Positions 7,679 to 16,238 of a DNA stretch of 64,000 bases are shown one piece after another. The stretch's first letter is position 1. Every line of letters begins with the position of its first letter. This DNA is from Undibacterium pigrum. Its GTDB lineage: Bacteria > Pseudomonadota > Gammaproteobacteria > Burkholderiales > Burkholderiaceae_D. Both the position numbers and the translations under genes were made by a program. Below the pieces are notes generated by a model. The model saw nothing but the letters and a program-made list of their open reading frames with translations, ran no database searches and was not told the origin of the DNA. The DNA is taken from positions 1-64,000 of the forward strand of contig NZ_QJKB01000001.1 in assembly GCF_003201815.1 (NCBI RefSeq), in the 5' to 3' direction.

Positions 7679-9019
7679 ATGGCAGACAACACAGACAGAA
7701 AAACAGACGTAAAAAAAACTGCAGGTCTGGACGCGATAGAAACAGCAAGCAAGGACGAACTTCAGGCCCTGCAATTGCAGCGACTGAAATGGACCTTGCA
7801 ACACGTGTATGACAACGTCCCGCATTACCGCGCCAGTTTTGATGCCGCGGGCGTACACCCTGATGATTTGAAAGCACTTTCTGACCTGGCGAAGTTTCCT
7901 TTCACAGGCAAGAAGGATTTGCGCGACAATTATCCCTTCGGTATGTTTGCAGTCCCACGTGAAAAAGTGGTGAGGGTACATGCATCCAGTGGCACTACCG
8001 GCAAGCCAACGGTGGTTGGTTACACGCAAAAAGATATTGATAACTGGGCAGACCTGGTAGCGCGTTCTATCCGAGCTGCCGGTGGCCGTGCAGGCGATAT
8101 CGTCCAAGTCTCTTACGGCTATGGCCTGTTCACTGGTGGTCTGGGTGCGCATTATGGCGCAGAGCGCCTCGGCTGTACCGTCATCCCCATGTCTGGTGGA
8201 CAGACAGAAAAACAGGTGCAACTGATACAGGATTTCCAGCCATCCATCATCATGGTCACGCCTTCTTATATGCTCAATATCATAGAAGAAATGACGCGTC
8301 AGGGCATAGATGCTGCCAACACTTCGCTGCGTATAGGCATCTTCGGTGCGGAGCCCTGGACCGATGCCATGCGCAGTGAAATCGAAACGCGGGCAGGTAT
8401 TGATGCCGTTGATATCTATGGCTTGTCAGAAGTCATGGGCCCGGGTGTAGCCAGTGAATGTATAGAGAGCAAAGATGGCCCGGTGATCTGGGAAGATCAT
8501 TTTTATCCAGAGATTATCAATCCTGAAACTGGCGAAGTCTTGCCTGATGGTGAAGAGGGCGAGCTGGTGTTTACTTCACTGAGCAAGGAAGCTTTCCCCG
8601 TCATACGCTATCGCACTCGCGACCTGACACGCTTACTGCCACCGACTTCAAGATCAATGCGTCGCATGGGCAAGATTACTGGTCGCTCTGACGACATGCT
8701 GATTATTCGTGGCGTGAATTTATTCCCTACGCAGGTAGAAGAGCTGATACTCAAACACCCGCAACTGGCACCGCAATATCAACTGGTAGTGACGCGTGAA
8801 GGACATATGGACAAGCTAGCTATCGTGGCAGAACTGCGGCCTGAAGTATCAGGCACTTTGTCTGAGCAGGATGTGAAACAATTGCACCAGCAGCTTGAGC
8901 ATCATATCAAGACCTTTATCGGCGTCAGTTGCCATGTCAGCATACTGCCCGCCAACAGCATAGAACGCACCATGGTCGGCAAGGCCAGGCGCGTTGTGGA
9001 CAATCGCAAGAAGGCTTGA
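7679..9019 (+). CDS. paaK: Phenylacetate-CoA ligase PaaK
   Basis: PaaK activates phenylacetate to phenylacetyl-CoA with ATP (AMP-forming ligase), the entry step of the pathway. It contains the P-loop-like VHASSGTTGKPTVVGYT, the adenylation motif YGLSEVMGPG, YRTRDLTRLLPP and the hinge GRSDDMLIIRGVNLFP. The start at 7679 gives 446 residues, close to the usual 430-440, with GGGAG about 7 bases upstream. A GTG at 7661 would include that site and is not favoured. A lysine-rich, low-complexity N-terminus of about 20 residues precedes the core. Confidence 0.96.
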   Translation: MADNTDRKTDVKKTAGLDAIETASKDELQALQLQRLKWTLQHVYDNVPHYRASFDAAGVHPDDLKALSDLAKFPFTGKKDLRDNYPFGMFAVPREKVVRVHASSGTTGKPTVVGYTQKDIDNWADLVARSIRAAGGRAGDIVQVSYGYGLFTGGLGAHYGAERLGCTVIPMSGGQTEKQVQLIQDFQPSIIMVTPSYMLNIIEEMTRQGIDAANTSLRIGIFGAEPWTDAMRSEIETRAGIDAVDIYGLSEVMGPGVASECIESKDGPVIWEDHFYPEIINPETGEVLPDGEEGELVFTSLSKEAFPVIRYRTRDLTRLLPPTSRSMRRMGKITGRSDDMLIIRGVNLFPTQVEELILKHPQLAPQYQLVVTREGHMDKLAIVAELRPEVSGTLSEQDVKQLHQQLEHHIKTFIGVSCHVSILPANSIERTMVGKARRVVDNRKKA

Positions 9020-9056
9020 GCATTCAAAGCAAATAAAATAAAAGGAAGACAAAAAT

Positions 9057-10259
9057 ATGGAAGCATGGATATGCGACGCTGTCAGGACCCCATTCGCCCG
9101 TTACGGTGGTGCCATGGCCAGTATACGTACAGATGATCTGGCAGCCTTGCCTATCAAGGCATTGATGGAACGTAATGCTGGCGTAGACTGGAAAATGGTA
9201 GATGACGTGTACTACGGTTGCGCTAACCAGGCCGGTGAAGATAACCGCAATGTTGGCCGCATGGCCGCACTGCTGGCAGGCTTGCCGGTAGATGTGCCAG
9301 CCAATACCATCAATCGCCTGTGCGGTTCCAGCCTGGATGCCATAGGCATAGGCGGGCGTGCCATTAAATCGGGTGAAGCATCACTGATTATTGCTGGTGG
9401 TGTGGAGAGCATGACGCGCGCTCCCTTTGTCATGGCCAAGGCCGACAGCGCTTTTTCGCGTGCAGCAAAGATAGAAGATACGACTATAGGCTGGCGTTTT
9501 GTGAATGCCTTGATGAAGGCAAAATATGGCATAGATTCCATGCCCGAAACTGCAGAAAACGTCGCCGAACAATTTGGCATTAACCGTGCTGACCAGGATG
9601 CCTTTGCTTTGCGCAGCCAGCAACGCTGGGCAGCAGCCCAAGCCGCTGGTTTTTTTGCCGGAGAAATTATTCCCGTCAGCATCCCGCAAAAAAAGGGCGA
9701 CGCCATTCTGTTCACTACTGATGAACATCCACGTCCAGACACTGATATCGCCATGCTGTCCCGCCTGAAAGGTGTGGTCAAACCAGACGGCACAGTCACT
9801 GCTGGCAATGCATCTGGCGTCAATGATGGTGCCTGCGCTTTATTGCTGGCTTCAGATGCTGCAGTAAAGCAGCATGGCCTGACACCACGTGCCCGTATCG
9901 TCGGTATGGCGACAGCGGGTCTGGCACCACGCATCATGGGTTTTGGACCATCTCCAGCAACCCGTAAATTGCTGGCGCAGACAGGATTGAGCCTGGCGCA
10001 GATGGATGTCATCGAACTTAATGAAGCATTTGCGGCACAAGGTCTGGCAGTCACGCGTGATCTTGGCCTGGCTGATGATGCTACACATGTCAATCCAAAT
10101 GGGGGCGCAATAGCGATAGGCCATCCACTGGGTGCATCGGGCGCACGTCTGGTAACTACGGCACTGAATCAGCTGGAGCGTATCAATGGCCGTTATGCTC
10201 TTTGCACCATGTGTATAGGCGTGGGGCAGGGGATCGCCCTCATCATAGAACGTGCCTGA
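9057..10259 (+). CDS. paaJ: 3-oxoadipyl-CoA/3-oxo-5,6-dehydrosuberyl-CoA thiolase PaaJ
   Basis: This 400-residue thiolase has all the expected catalytic elements: the acylated cysteine in NRLCGSSLDAIG near residue 90, GGVESMTRAPFVM, the histidine in NPNGGAIAIGHPLGASGA, and the second cysteine in CTMCIGVGQGIAL. It releases acetyl-CoA twice in the pathway, from 3-oxo-5,6-dehydrosuberyl-CoA and from 3-oxoadipyl-CoA. PcaF is a near homologue, but the operon supports PaaJ. An AAGGAAG ribosome-binding site lies upstream. Confidence 0.93.
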   Translation: MEAWICDAVRTPFARYGGAMASIRTDDLAALPIKALMERNAGVDWKMVDDVYYGCANQAGEDNRNVGRMAALLAGLPVDVPANTINRLCGSSLDAIGIGGRAIKSGEASLIIAGGVESMTRAPFVMAKADSAFSRAAKIEDTTIGWRFVNALMKAKYGIDSMPETAENVAEQFGINRADQDAFALRSQQRWAAAQAAGFFAGEIIPVSIPQKKGDAILFTTDEHPRPDTDIAMLSRLKGVVKPDGTVTAGNASGVNDGACALLLASDAAVKQHGLTPRARIVGMATAGLAPRIMGFGPSPATRKLLAQTGLSLAQMDVIELNEAFAAQGLAVTRDLGLADDATHVNPNGGAIAIGHPLGASGARLVTTALNQLERINGRYALCTMCIGVGQGIALIIERA

Positions 10260-10274
10260 AGCCAAGGAAGCGGC

Positions 10275-10874
10275 ATGACTATATATGCAATCGATGGCTT
10301 GATACCAGTAGTGCATCCCACAGCGTATGTACACCCCAGTGCCACGCTGATAGGCGATGTGATCGTCGGGCCTGGCTGCTATATAGGCCCGTCTGCCAGC
10401 CTGCGCGGTGATTTTGGTCGCATAGTTCTGGAAGAAGGCGCGAATGTGCAGGATACATGCGTTATCCATGGTTTCCCTGATAGCGATACCGTAGTGGAGC
10501 AGGACGGGCATATCGGCCATGGCGCAGTATTGCATGGCTGTCGCATAGGAAAAAACGCCATGGTGGGCATGAATGCTGTGGTCATGGACAAGGCCGTCGT
10601 TGGTGAGTCATCCATCGTCGCTGCCATGTCCTTTGTCAAAGCTGGTATGGATGTGCCGCCACGCAGCCTGGTCATGGGCGCACCGGCGCGCATTGCACGC
10701 GTTTTGCGCGATGAAGAAATCGCCTGGAAGACTGAAGGCACGGCGCAATATCATGCCCTGACACGGCGCTCACTCGCCAGCATGCAGGAAGTGGAAGCGC
10801 TGACTGCCGTCGAAGAAAATCGCCCGCGCATTGCGCTGGCGGCAGGCTTGCCAACATATAGTACCAAGACCTGA
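10275..10874 (+). CDS. paaY: Hexapeptide-repeat thioesterase PaaY
   Basis: The 199-residue left-handed beta-helix protein is of the gamma-carbonic-anhydrase-like group. Hexapeptide repeats run from about residue 15 to 130 ([40 protein letters not shown]). PaaY proteins act as thioesterases on dead-end ring-derived CoA esters. It follows paaJ by 15 bases, with CCAAGGAAG as the ribosome-binding site. The stop codon lies inside a 16-base tandem duplication, so the last residues may have changed recently. Confidence 0.92.
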   Translation: MTIYAIDGLIPVVHPTAYVHPSATLIGDVIVGPGCYIGPSASLRGDFGRIVLEEGANVQDTCVIHGFPDSDTVVEQDGHIGHGAVLHGCRIGKNAMVGMNAVVMDKAVVGESSIVAAMSFVKAGMDVPPRSLVMGAPARIARVLRDEEIAWKTEGTAQYHALTRRSLASMQEVEALTAVEENRPRIALAAGLPTYSTKT

Positions 10875-10892
10875 TGGTACCAAGACCTGATT
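10861..10892 (+). repeat. Tandem 16-bp duplication across the paaY stop codon
   Basis: GTACCAAGACCTGATG at 10861-10876 is followed directly by GTACCAAGACCTGATT. Fifteen of 16 bases match. The first copy holds the paaY TGA stop (10872-10874); the second lies in the paaY-paaZ gap. Confidence 0.9.
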
Positions 10893-10923
10893 CTGAATAT
10901 CTGATTATTTAAGAGAGTAATCC

Positions 10924-12969
10924 ATGAAAATTTTGCAAAGCTGGATAGCTGGTGTATGGACTGGTACAGAAGCGCAACAAGTCTTGCATAGCGCCATCGA
11001 TGGCAGTGCGATTTATGCCAGCCATGCCGAAGCCCTGGACTTTGGCGCAGCGTTGACTTATGCAAGACAGACTGGCCTGAAAAACTTGCTGGCGCTGGAC
11101 TTCCAGCAACGTGCAGCCATCTTGCGCACTCTGGCCAAATACCTGACTGAACACAAGGAAGAACTGTACGCCATTTCATCCCACACCGGCGCAACGCGTA
11201 GCGACAGCTGGATAGATATAGAAGGTGGTGCAGGTACCGTATTTGCCTATGCCAGCATAGGCACGAATGAATTCCCGTCCGGGAATGTGGTGCATGAAGG
11301 TCCTGCTATGCCACTAGGCAAACAGGGACATTTTTCTGGCACGCACATTCTTGTTCCGCGCCAGGGAGTGGCAGTGCATATCAATGCCTTCAATTTCCCG
11401 GTATGGGGCTTGCTGGAAAAATTTGCGCCCAGCTTTTTGGCAGGGATGCCTTGCATAGTCAAACCGGCGACAGCGACTTCATATCTGACCGAGGCGCTGG
11501 TCAGACAAATTCATGCCAGTGGCTTGCTGCCTGAAGGTAGTTTGCAACTGGTCATAGGCTCTACTGGTAACTTGCTCGATTTGCTGGAAGAAACCGATGT
11601 CGTCACCTTTACCGGTTCTGCGGCCACGGCAGCGCAATTGAAGGTGCATCCAAATATCGTGCGCCGTTCTATCCCCTTCAATGCTGAAGCTGATTCACTG
11701 AATTGCGCGATACTCGGGCCGGATATTGAAGCAGGTGATGAGGAACTGGATTTGTATGTCAAAGAAGTTGTGCGTGAAATGACAGCCAAGGCCGGGCAGA
11801 AATGCACGGCCATACGCAGGGCCATGGTGCCCGCTGCGCAACTGGATGCCGTAGCAGAAAAAATACGCTCCAGGCTGGAAAAAACCATCGTCGGTGATCC
11901 ACGTCTTGATGGTGTACGCATGGGGCCGCTGGCCAGCCGCGCCCAGCAGCATGATGTACTCGCCAGTATTGAGCAACTGGCAGCAGGCAATCAAATCATC
12001 TGTGGCGGCACAGTGCCTGCGCAAATGCAGGGTGAAGGGCTGGAGCAGGGCGCTTTTGTTTCACCGACTCTGATCGTCTGTCGCCAGCCTATGGAAAATT
12101 CAGCAGTGCACGAGATAGAAGCCTTCGGCCCGGTAACGACCCTGATGCCTTATCAGGACATGCAGGAAGCTCTGGTGCTTGCTGCAAAAGGCTGCGGCAG
12201 TCTGGTAGCTACCCTGGTCACCAAAGACCCGCATATCGCCGCCATGGCGATACCGCACATTGCGGCACGACATGGTCGCCTGATGATCTTGAATGCCGAG
12301 TCAGCACCAGAATCAACTGGTCATGGTTCGCCCTTGCCACAATTGAAGCATGGCGGCCCTGGCCGTGCCGGTGGTGGTGAAGAACTGGGTGGCAGCCGCG
12401 CCGTCAAACATTATCTGCAAAGAGCTGCCGTGCAGGGTTCTCCTACCATGCTGGCGGCAGTGACGGCAGAGCATGTGCGTGGTGCTGCCTTACTGGAGTC
12501 TGACATTCATCCTTTCCGGCGTTATTTTGAAGACTTGCAGATAGGTATGTCTTTGCTGACCCACAGACGCACCGTCAGCGAAGCTGATATCGTCGCTTTC
12601 GGCGGTTTGTCGGGCGATTTTTTCTATATGCATTTTGATGAGATTGCTGCCAAAGAAAGCCCTTTCGGCAAGCGTATTGCGCACGGTTATTTTGTGCTGT
12701 CGGCGGCGGCTGGTTTATTCGTGTCTCCTGCACCTGGCCCTGTACTGGCCAACTACGGCCTCGACACCCTGCGTTTCATCAAACCGGTGGGCATAGGCGA
12801 CACCATCCGTGCCCGCCTGACCTGCAAGCGCAAGATAGACAGGCAAAAGAAAGATGCCAAGGGTGTGGGGCAGGGAGTGGTAGCCTGGGATGTGGAAGTG
12901 ACTAATCAGGATAATGAACTGGTGGCGTCCTATGATATTTTGACTCTGGTCGCAAAAAAGCAGGCATGA
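10924..12969 (+). CDS. paaZ: Bifunctional oxepin-CoA hydrolase / 3-oxo-5,6-dehydrosuberyl-CoA semialdehyde dehydrogenase PaaZ
   Basis: This 681-residue fusion has two domains. Residues 1 to about 520 form an aldehyde dehydrogenase with INAFNFPVWG, FTGSAATAAQL and the catalytic cysteine in GQKCTAIRR (C294). Residues from about 535 form an R-specific enoyl-CoA hydratase (MaoC) domain with HRRTVSEADIVAFGGLSGDF and FGKRIAHGYFVLSAAAGLF. The hydratase domain opens the oxepin-CoA ring and the dehydrogenase domain oxidises the reactive aldehyde with NADP+. It is the last gene of the operon and a terminator-like hairpin follows. The size matches the enterobacterial enzyme (681). Confidence 0.96.
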   Translation: MKILQSWIAGVWTGTEAQQVLHSAIDGSAIYASHAEALDFGAALTYARQTGLKNLLALDFQQRAAILRTLAKYLTEHKEELYAISSHTGATRSDSWIDIEGGAGTVFAYASIGTNEFPSGNVVHEGPAMPLGKQGHFSGTHILVPRQGVAVHINAFNFPVWGLLEKFAPSFLAGMPCIVKPATATSYLTEALVRQIHASGLLPEGSLQLVIGSTGNLLDLLEETDVVTFTGSAATAAQLKVHPNIVRRSIPFNAEADSLNCAILGPDIEAGDEELDLYVKEVVREMTAKAGQKCTAIRRAMVPAAQLDAVAEKIRSRLEKTIVGDPRLDGVRMGPLASRAQQHDVLASIEQLAAGNQIICGGTVPAQMQGEGLEQGAFVSPTLIVCRQPMENSAVHEIEAFGPVTTLMPYQDMQEALVLAAKGCGSLVATLVTKDPHIAAMAIPHIAARHGRLMILNAESAPESTGHGSPLPQLKHGGPGRAGGGEELGGSRAVKHYLQRAAVQGSPTMLAAVTAEHVRGAALLESDIHPFRRYFEDLQIGMSLLTHRRTVSEADIVAFGGLSGDFFYMHFDEIAAKESPFGKRIAHGYFVLSAAAGLFVSPAPGPVLANYGLDTLRFIKPVGIGDTIRARLTCKRKIDRQKKDAKGVGQGVVAWDVEVTNQDNELVASYDILTLVAKKQA

Positions 12970-13027
12970 GGGGCATGAGGTTGATGTCTAAAGTTTAATT
13001 TCTTTGTGTTGTCGTATGCTGATTGCC

Positions 13028-13060
13028 CCGTGCCTCTGGATAAGATGCGCGGTTTTTTTT
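13028..13060 (+). terminator. Probable paa operon terminator
   Basis: CCGTGC (13028-13033) pairs with GCGCGG (13047-13052) through six pairs, one of them G-U. The 13-base loop is longer than usual. Eight T residues follow (13053-13060). It lies about 60 bases after paaZ. Confidence 0.6.
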
Positions 13061-13212
13061 ATTCTGGCGACAGCATAGTTTGTAAATATTGTTCAAAAGA
13101 GGTCAAAAATAGGGCCTAGCTGATGGATAAACTTCAAATTTCCCAGTGATCTGATACTATTTCTCTAATATCCGAAATCTGAAGATAATCCAACCTCAAC
13201 CCTGTTCATCCC

Positions 13213-16047
13213 ATGGAAATGTTCGTTACGAATGACGAAGTTAAGCAATGGGAATGCGAACGGCCTGGTTTGCAGGGCATGGAATTGTTGGAAATGCAAT
13301 TGTGCCTGGCCTGGCATTTGCGACAGCGTGATACTTCACGCGCGCTAGAACTGGCCGATGCTGCAGACCAGTTGCTGAATACATTATTTCCTGATTATCC
13401 AGTTACAGATCCCGGCAATGAGCAATTGAAGTTGAAGCAGGCCAGGCTGTTACTGGTCAGGGCAGAGGCAGCATGGTTATACGGTGAGTTTGATAAATCA
13501 GAGCAATTATCAAAATCGGCATTGCAACTGGCTGCTGACAGTGAAGCTCAGGATGCGGCCAGAAACCTGGCTGACGCTCATTATTTACTGGCCTGCATAG
13601 GTCTGCAAAAAGGCGAAATACCGGTAGTCGAAACTGAAATTGGTCTGGCCATGCAGTTTGCGCGCCAGGCTGGAGATGGCACGCGGGAGATAGCAGCAGA
13701 ATCCTTGCTGGCCAATCAACAGGTGTTACGCAATTTACCCCTGGCACAGGAGCGCTGGGGAGCAATCCGTAATCCACATAACCAGACTACTGACCCTGTC
13801 CTGCGCAGTTATATCAATGAATTCCTGATTTACACCTACTCGCTGACCAGTGATTTTGGACAGTCTGCCACGCGCGGCATACAAGTTTTTGAATTTGCAA
13901 AAAACTATGGGCAAAAGCGCCGCATGATCAGCGTTGCCAGCAATATAGGTGATGCTTTTAACAGTCTGAGTGATCACCAGTCTGCCTTGCAGTGGATACA
14001 GGAAGGCCTGGATCTGGCCAGGGCAGCAGGCTGGCCCAACAGCACCGCCAGCGGCCTCATACAAATGTCCGAAACCTTGCGACGCCTGGGGCGGCTGGAA
14101 GCAGCCAAAGAGATGCTGGAAAAAGCTTTGCCCATATTGGCCAATGTCGTTGGCTCACGTTCGCATTTGCTGGCGCTGCGTTATTTTGGCGACTTATCCC
14201 TCGACATGGGGGATTATGCGATGGCACAGAGAAGTTTTCATGAACTGATCTCCTGGGCCGATAAAAAAAATCATCTGGATTTTCGTATAGGTTCTCGCCG
14301 TGGTTATGCAAACGCCTTGTCCATGCAAGGGCAGGCAAAGGCCGCCCTGGATGCCGCACTCGATGCACTGGCCCTGGCGCGTCAAAGCACGGACAGTTAC
14401 CGTCACATAGAAGTATTACGAGTACTTGCTGCACTGTATATGCGACACAGCTTGCCAGACCCGGCAGAGATGCAGGCACTGAGCGCCCCTTTGCATTATT
14501 TGCGACAGGCGCTGGATATTGCAGGCACCATCAGTAACTTTAATGTCCCAGCAGAATTGTATGAAGAAGTTGCAGATGCCTATGCAGCAGCAAAAGATTT
14601 TCATCAGGCCTTTGAATTTGCCCGACTTGCCCTGGCAGCACGCGAGAAAAACCATAACCGCGAAGCTGCGAATCGCCTGAATGCCATGCAGTTGAGCCAG
14701 CAAACCGAGCGCATGAAGGCTGAGAGTGAGCATTTGCGGCAACTGGCTGCTGCCGAAGCGCAGCGTGCCGAGGTCTTGCAGCAGACCAGTGTGGTATTGG
14801 AAAAACTCGGCACCATAGGCCAGGAGATCACAGCCAGCCTTGATGCGCCTGCTGTATTCGAAGCATTAAACCGGCATGTCCACGATTTATTGCATGTAAC
14901 TGCCTTCGTCATTTATTTGATGGATGACGATCAGCAAAGCATGACTTCAGCCTACGGCGTGGAAAACGGCATACCGATAGAACCAGATACGGTATACATG
15001 GCCAGTGCTGTTTCCAACTCGGTACGCTGCGTCAGAGAACGTCGTGAAATTGCCATCGAACTCGCATCTGAAGATGAGCTATTGCCGACCCTTATTCCTG
15101 GTACGGAAATGGTACAGAGCATGCTGTTTGCGCCGCTGATTATCGGTGACAGAATACTGGGGGCGATGACCATACAATCCTCGCGCCAGCATGTGTATGG
15201 TGACAGGGAGAAGATGATTTTCCGCTCGCTATGTGCCTATGGTGCGATTGCACTGGGTAATGCTGACGCCTATTTACGCTTGCAAAAAACCCAGGAGCAT
15301 TTGCTGGCACAAGAAAAACTGGCGGCGCTGGGTTCTCTGGTTGCCGGTGTCGCCCATGAACTCAATACTCCCATAGGCAATTGCCTGCTGGTTGCCAGTA
15401 CTTTGCAGGATGGCAGTCGTTACCTGAGCAGCAAGCTGGCGGGACAAACCCTGCGCCGCTCTGATCTGAGTAATTTTTGTGACGAGGTCAAAACTTCGTC
15501 AGAAATACTGATGCGTGGATTGAGTAGTGCCGCAACCCTGGTCAGCAGCTTTAAACAGGTGGCAGTTGACCGTACCTCTGAACACAGGCGCAGCTTTGAC
15601 TTGCGCCAGGTCTTGCACGACATTATCGCCACTCTGAATATACGCATTACCCAGACTGGACACAGCATAGAAGTGAACGTGCCTTATAACATCCATATGG
15701 ATAGTTATCCGGGATCTCTGGGGCAAGTCATCAGTAACCTGGTGGAGAATGCCATTCTCCATGCTTTTGACAAAAGGCAGGCTGGGCATATGAGTATCAA
15801 TGTCACCCTGGTGGAAGGGCAGCGGGTATTGATCGCGTTTAGCGATGACGGTGCTGGCATACCTGAAGAAAATCAAAAGCGTATCTTCGATCCTTTCTTT
15901 ACCACCAAACTGGGCCAGGGGGGCAGTGGTTTGGGTTTGAATATTTGCTACAACATTACGACTTCCATTCTGCACGGACAACTCAGTGTAAAAAGCAGCT
16001 TGGGAGCAGGGACCAGTTTTTATCTGGATTTACCTCTGGTTGTATGA
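13213..16047 (+). CDS. Soluble hybrid TPR-GAF sensor histidine kinase (orphan)
   Basis: The 944-residue protein has no signal peptide or membrane segment. Residues 1 to about 480 are helical tetratricopeptide-like repeats (for example AAKEMLEKALPILANVVGSRSHL). A coiled coil spans about 485-525. A GAF domain spans about 535-690. Then comes the dimerisation/phosphoacceptor helix with LVAGVAHELNTPIG (phosphorylated His715), and the ATPase domain with N-box NLVENAILHAF, G1 DDGAGIPEE, F-box FDPFF and G2 GGSGLGLNIC. It should autophosphorylate in response to a cytoplasmic ligand or partner protein. No receiver or regulator gene is adjacent, so its partner is unknown. No clear Shine-Dalgarno site supports 13213 over 13219. 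It precedes kup, but two terminators separate them. Confidence 0.9.
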   Translation: MEMFVTNDEVKQWECERPGLQGMELLEMQLCLAWHLRQRDTSRALELADAADQLLNTLFPDYPVTDPGNEQLKLKQARLLLVRAEAAWLYGEFDKSEQLSKSALQLAADSEAQDAARNLADAHYLLACIGLQKGEIPVVETEIGLAMQFARQAGDGTREIAAESLLANQQVLRNLPLAQERWGAIRNPHNQTTDPVLRSYINEFLIYTYSLTSDFGQSATRGIQVFEFAKNYGQKRRMISVASNIGDAFNSLSDHQSALQWIQEGLDLARAAGWPNSTASGLIQMSETLRRLGRLEAAKEMLEKALPILANVVGSRSHLLALRYFGDLSLDMGDYAMAQRSFHELISWADKKNHLDFRIGSRRGYANALSMQGQAKAALDAALDALALARQSTDSYRHIEVLRVLAALYMRHSLPDPAEMQALSAPLHYLRQALDIAGTISNFNVPAELYEEVADAYAAAKDFHQAFEFARLALAAREKNHNREAANRLNAMQLSQQTERMKAESEHLRQLAAAEAQRAEVLQQTSVVLEKLGTIGQEITASLDAPAVFEALNRHVHDLLHVTAFVIYLMDDDQQSMTSAYGVENGIPIEPDTVYMASAVSNSVRCVRERREIAIELASEDELLPTLIPGTEMVQSMLFAPLIIGDRILGAMTIQSSRQHVYGDREKMIFRSLCAYGAIALGNADAYLRLQKTQEHLLAQEKLAALGSLVAGVAHELNTPIGNCLLVASTLQDGSRYLSSKLAGQTLRRSDLSNFCDEVKTSSEILMRGLSSAATLVSSFKQVAVDRTSEHRRSFDLRQVLHDIIATLNIRITQTGHSIEVNVPYNIHMDSYPGSLGQVISNLVENAILHAFDKRQAGHMSINVTLVEGQRVLIAFSDDGAGIPEENQKRIFDPFFTTKLGQGGSGLGLNICYNITTSILHGQLSVKSSLGAGTSFYLDLPLVV

Positions 16048-16075
16048 GCACATCATATGTGCTCAGTATTTTTAT
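16045..16075 (+). terminator. Intrinsic terminator of the histidine kinase gene
   Basis: A perfect 9-bp stem, TGAGCACAT (16045-16053) with ATGTGCTCA (16057-16065), has loop CAT and is followed by GTATTTTTA. The left arm begins at the stop codon itself. Confidence 0.75.
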
Positions 16076-16143
16076 AAAATAACAATAATTGCAGAAAATT
16101 GCTTGGACAGTGGGATTTCCAGAAAAAGCAGCCGCCTGAATTT

Positions 16144-16168
16144 GATGCTTGTCAAGCGTCGTTTTTTT
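16144..16168 (+). terminator. Second intrinsic terminator before kup
   Basis: GATGCTT (16144-16150) pairs with AAGCGTC (16154-16160), one G-U pair, loop GTC, then GTTTTTTT. It reinforces the boundary between the kinase gene and kup. Confidence 0.75.
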
Positions 16169-16238
16169 GTTGTGCTTACTTGAAAATCTGATCGAATTCA
16201 CCTATTGTGCAATGCACCAATAATAACAAGGTACACAA

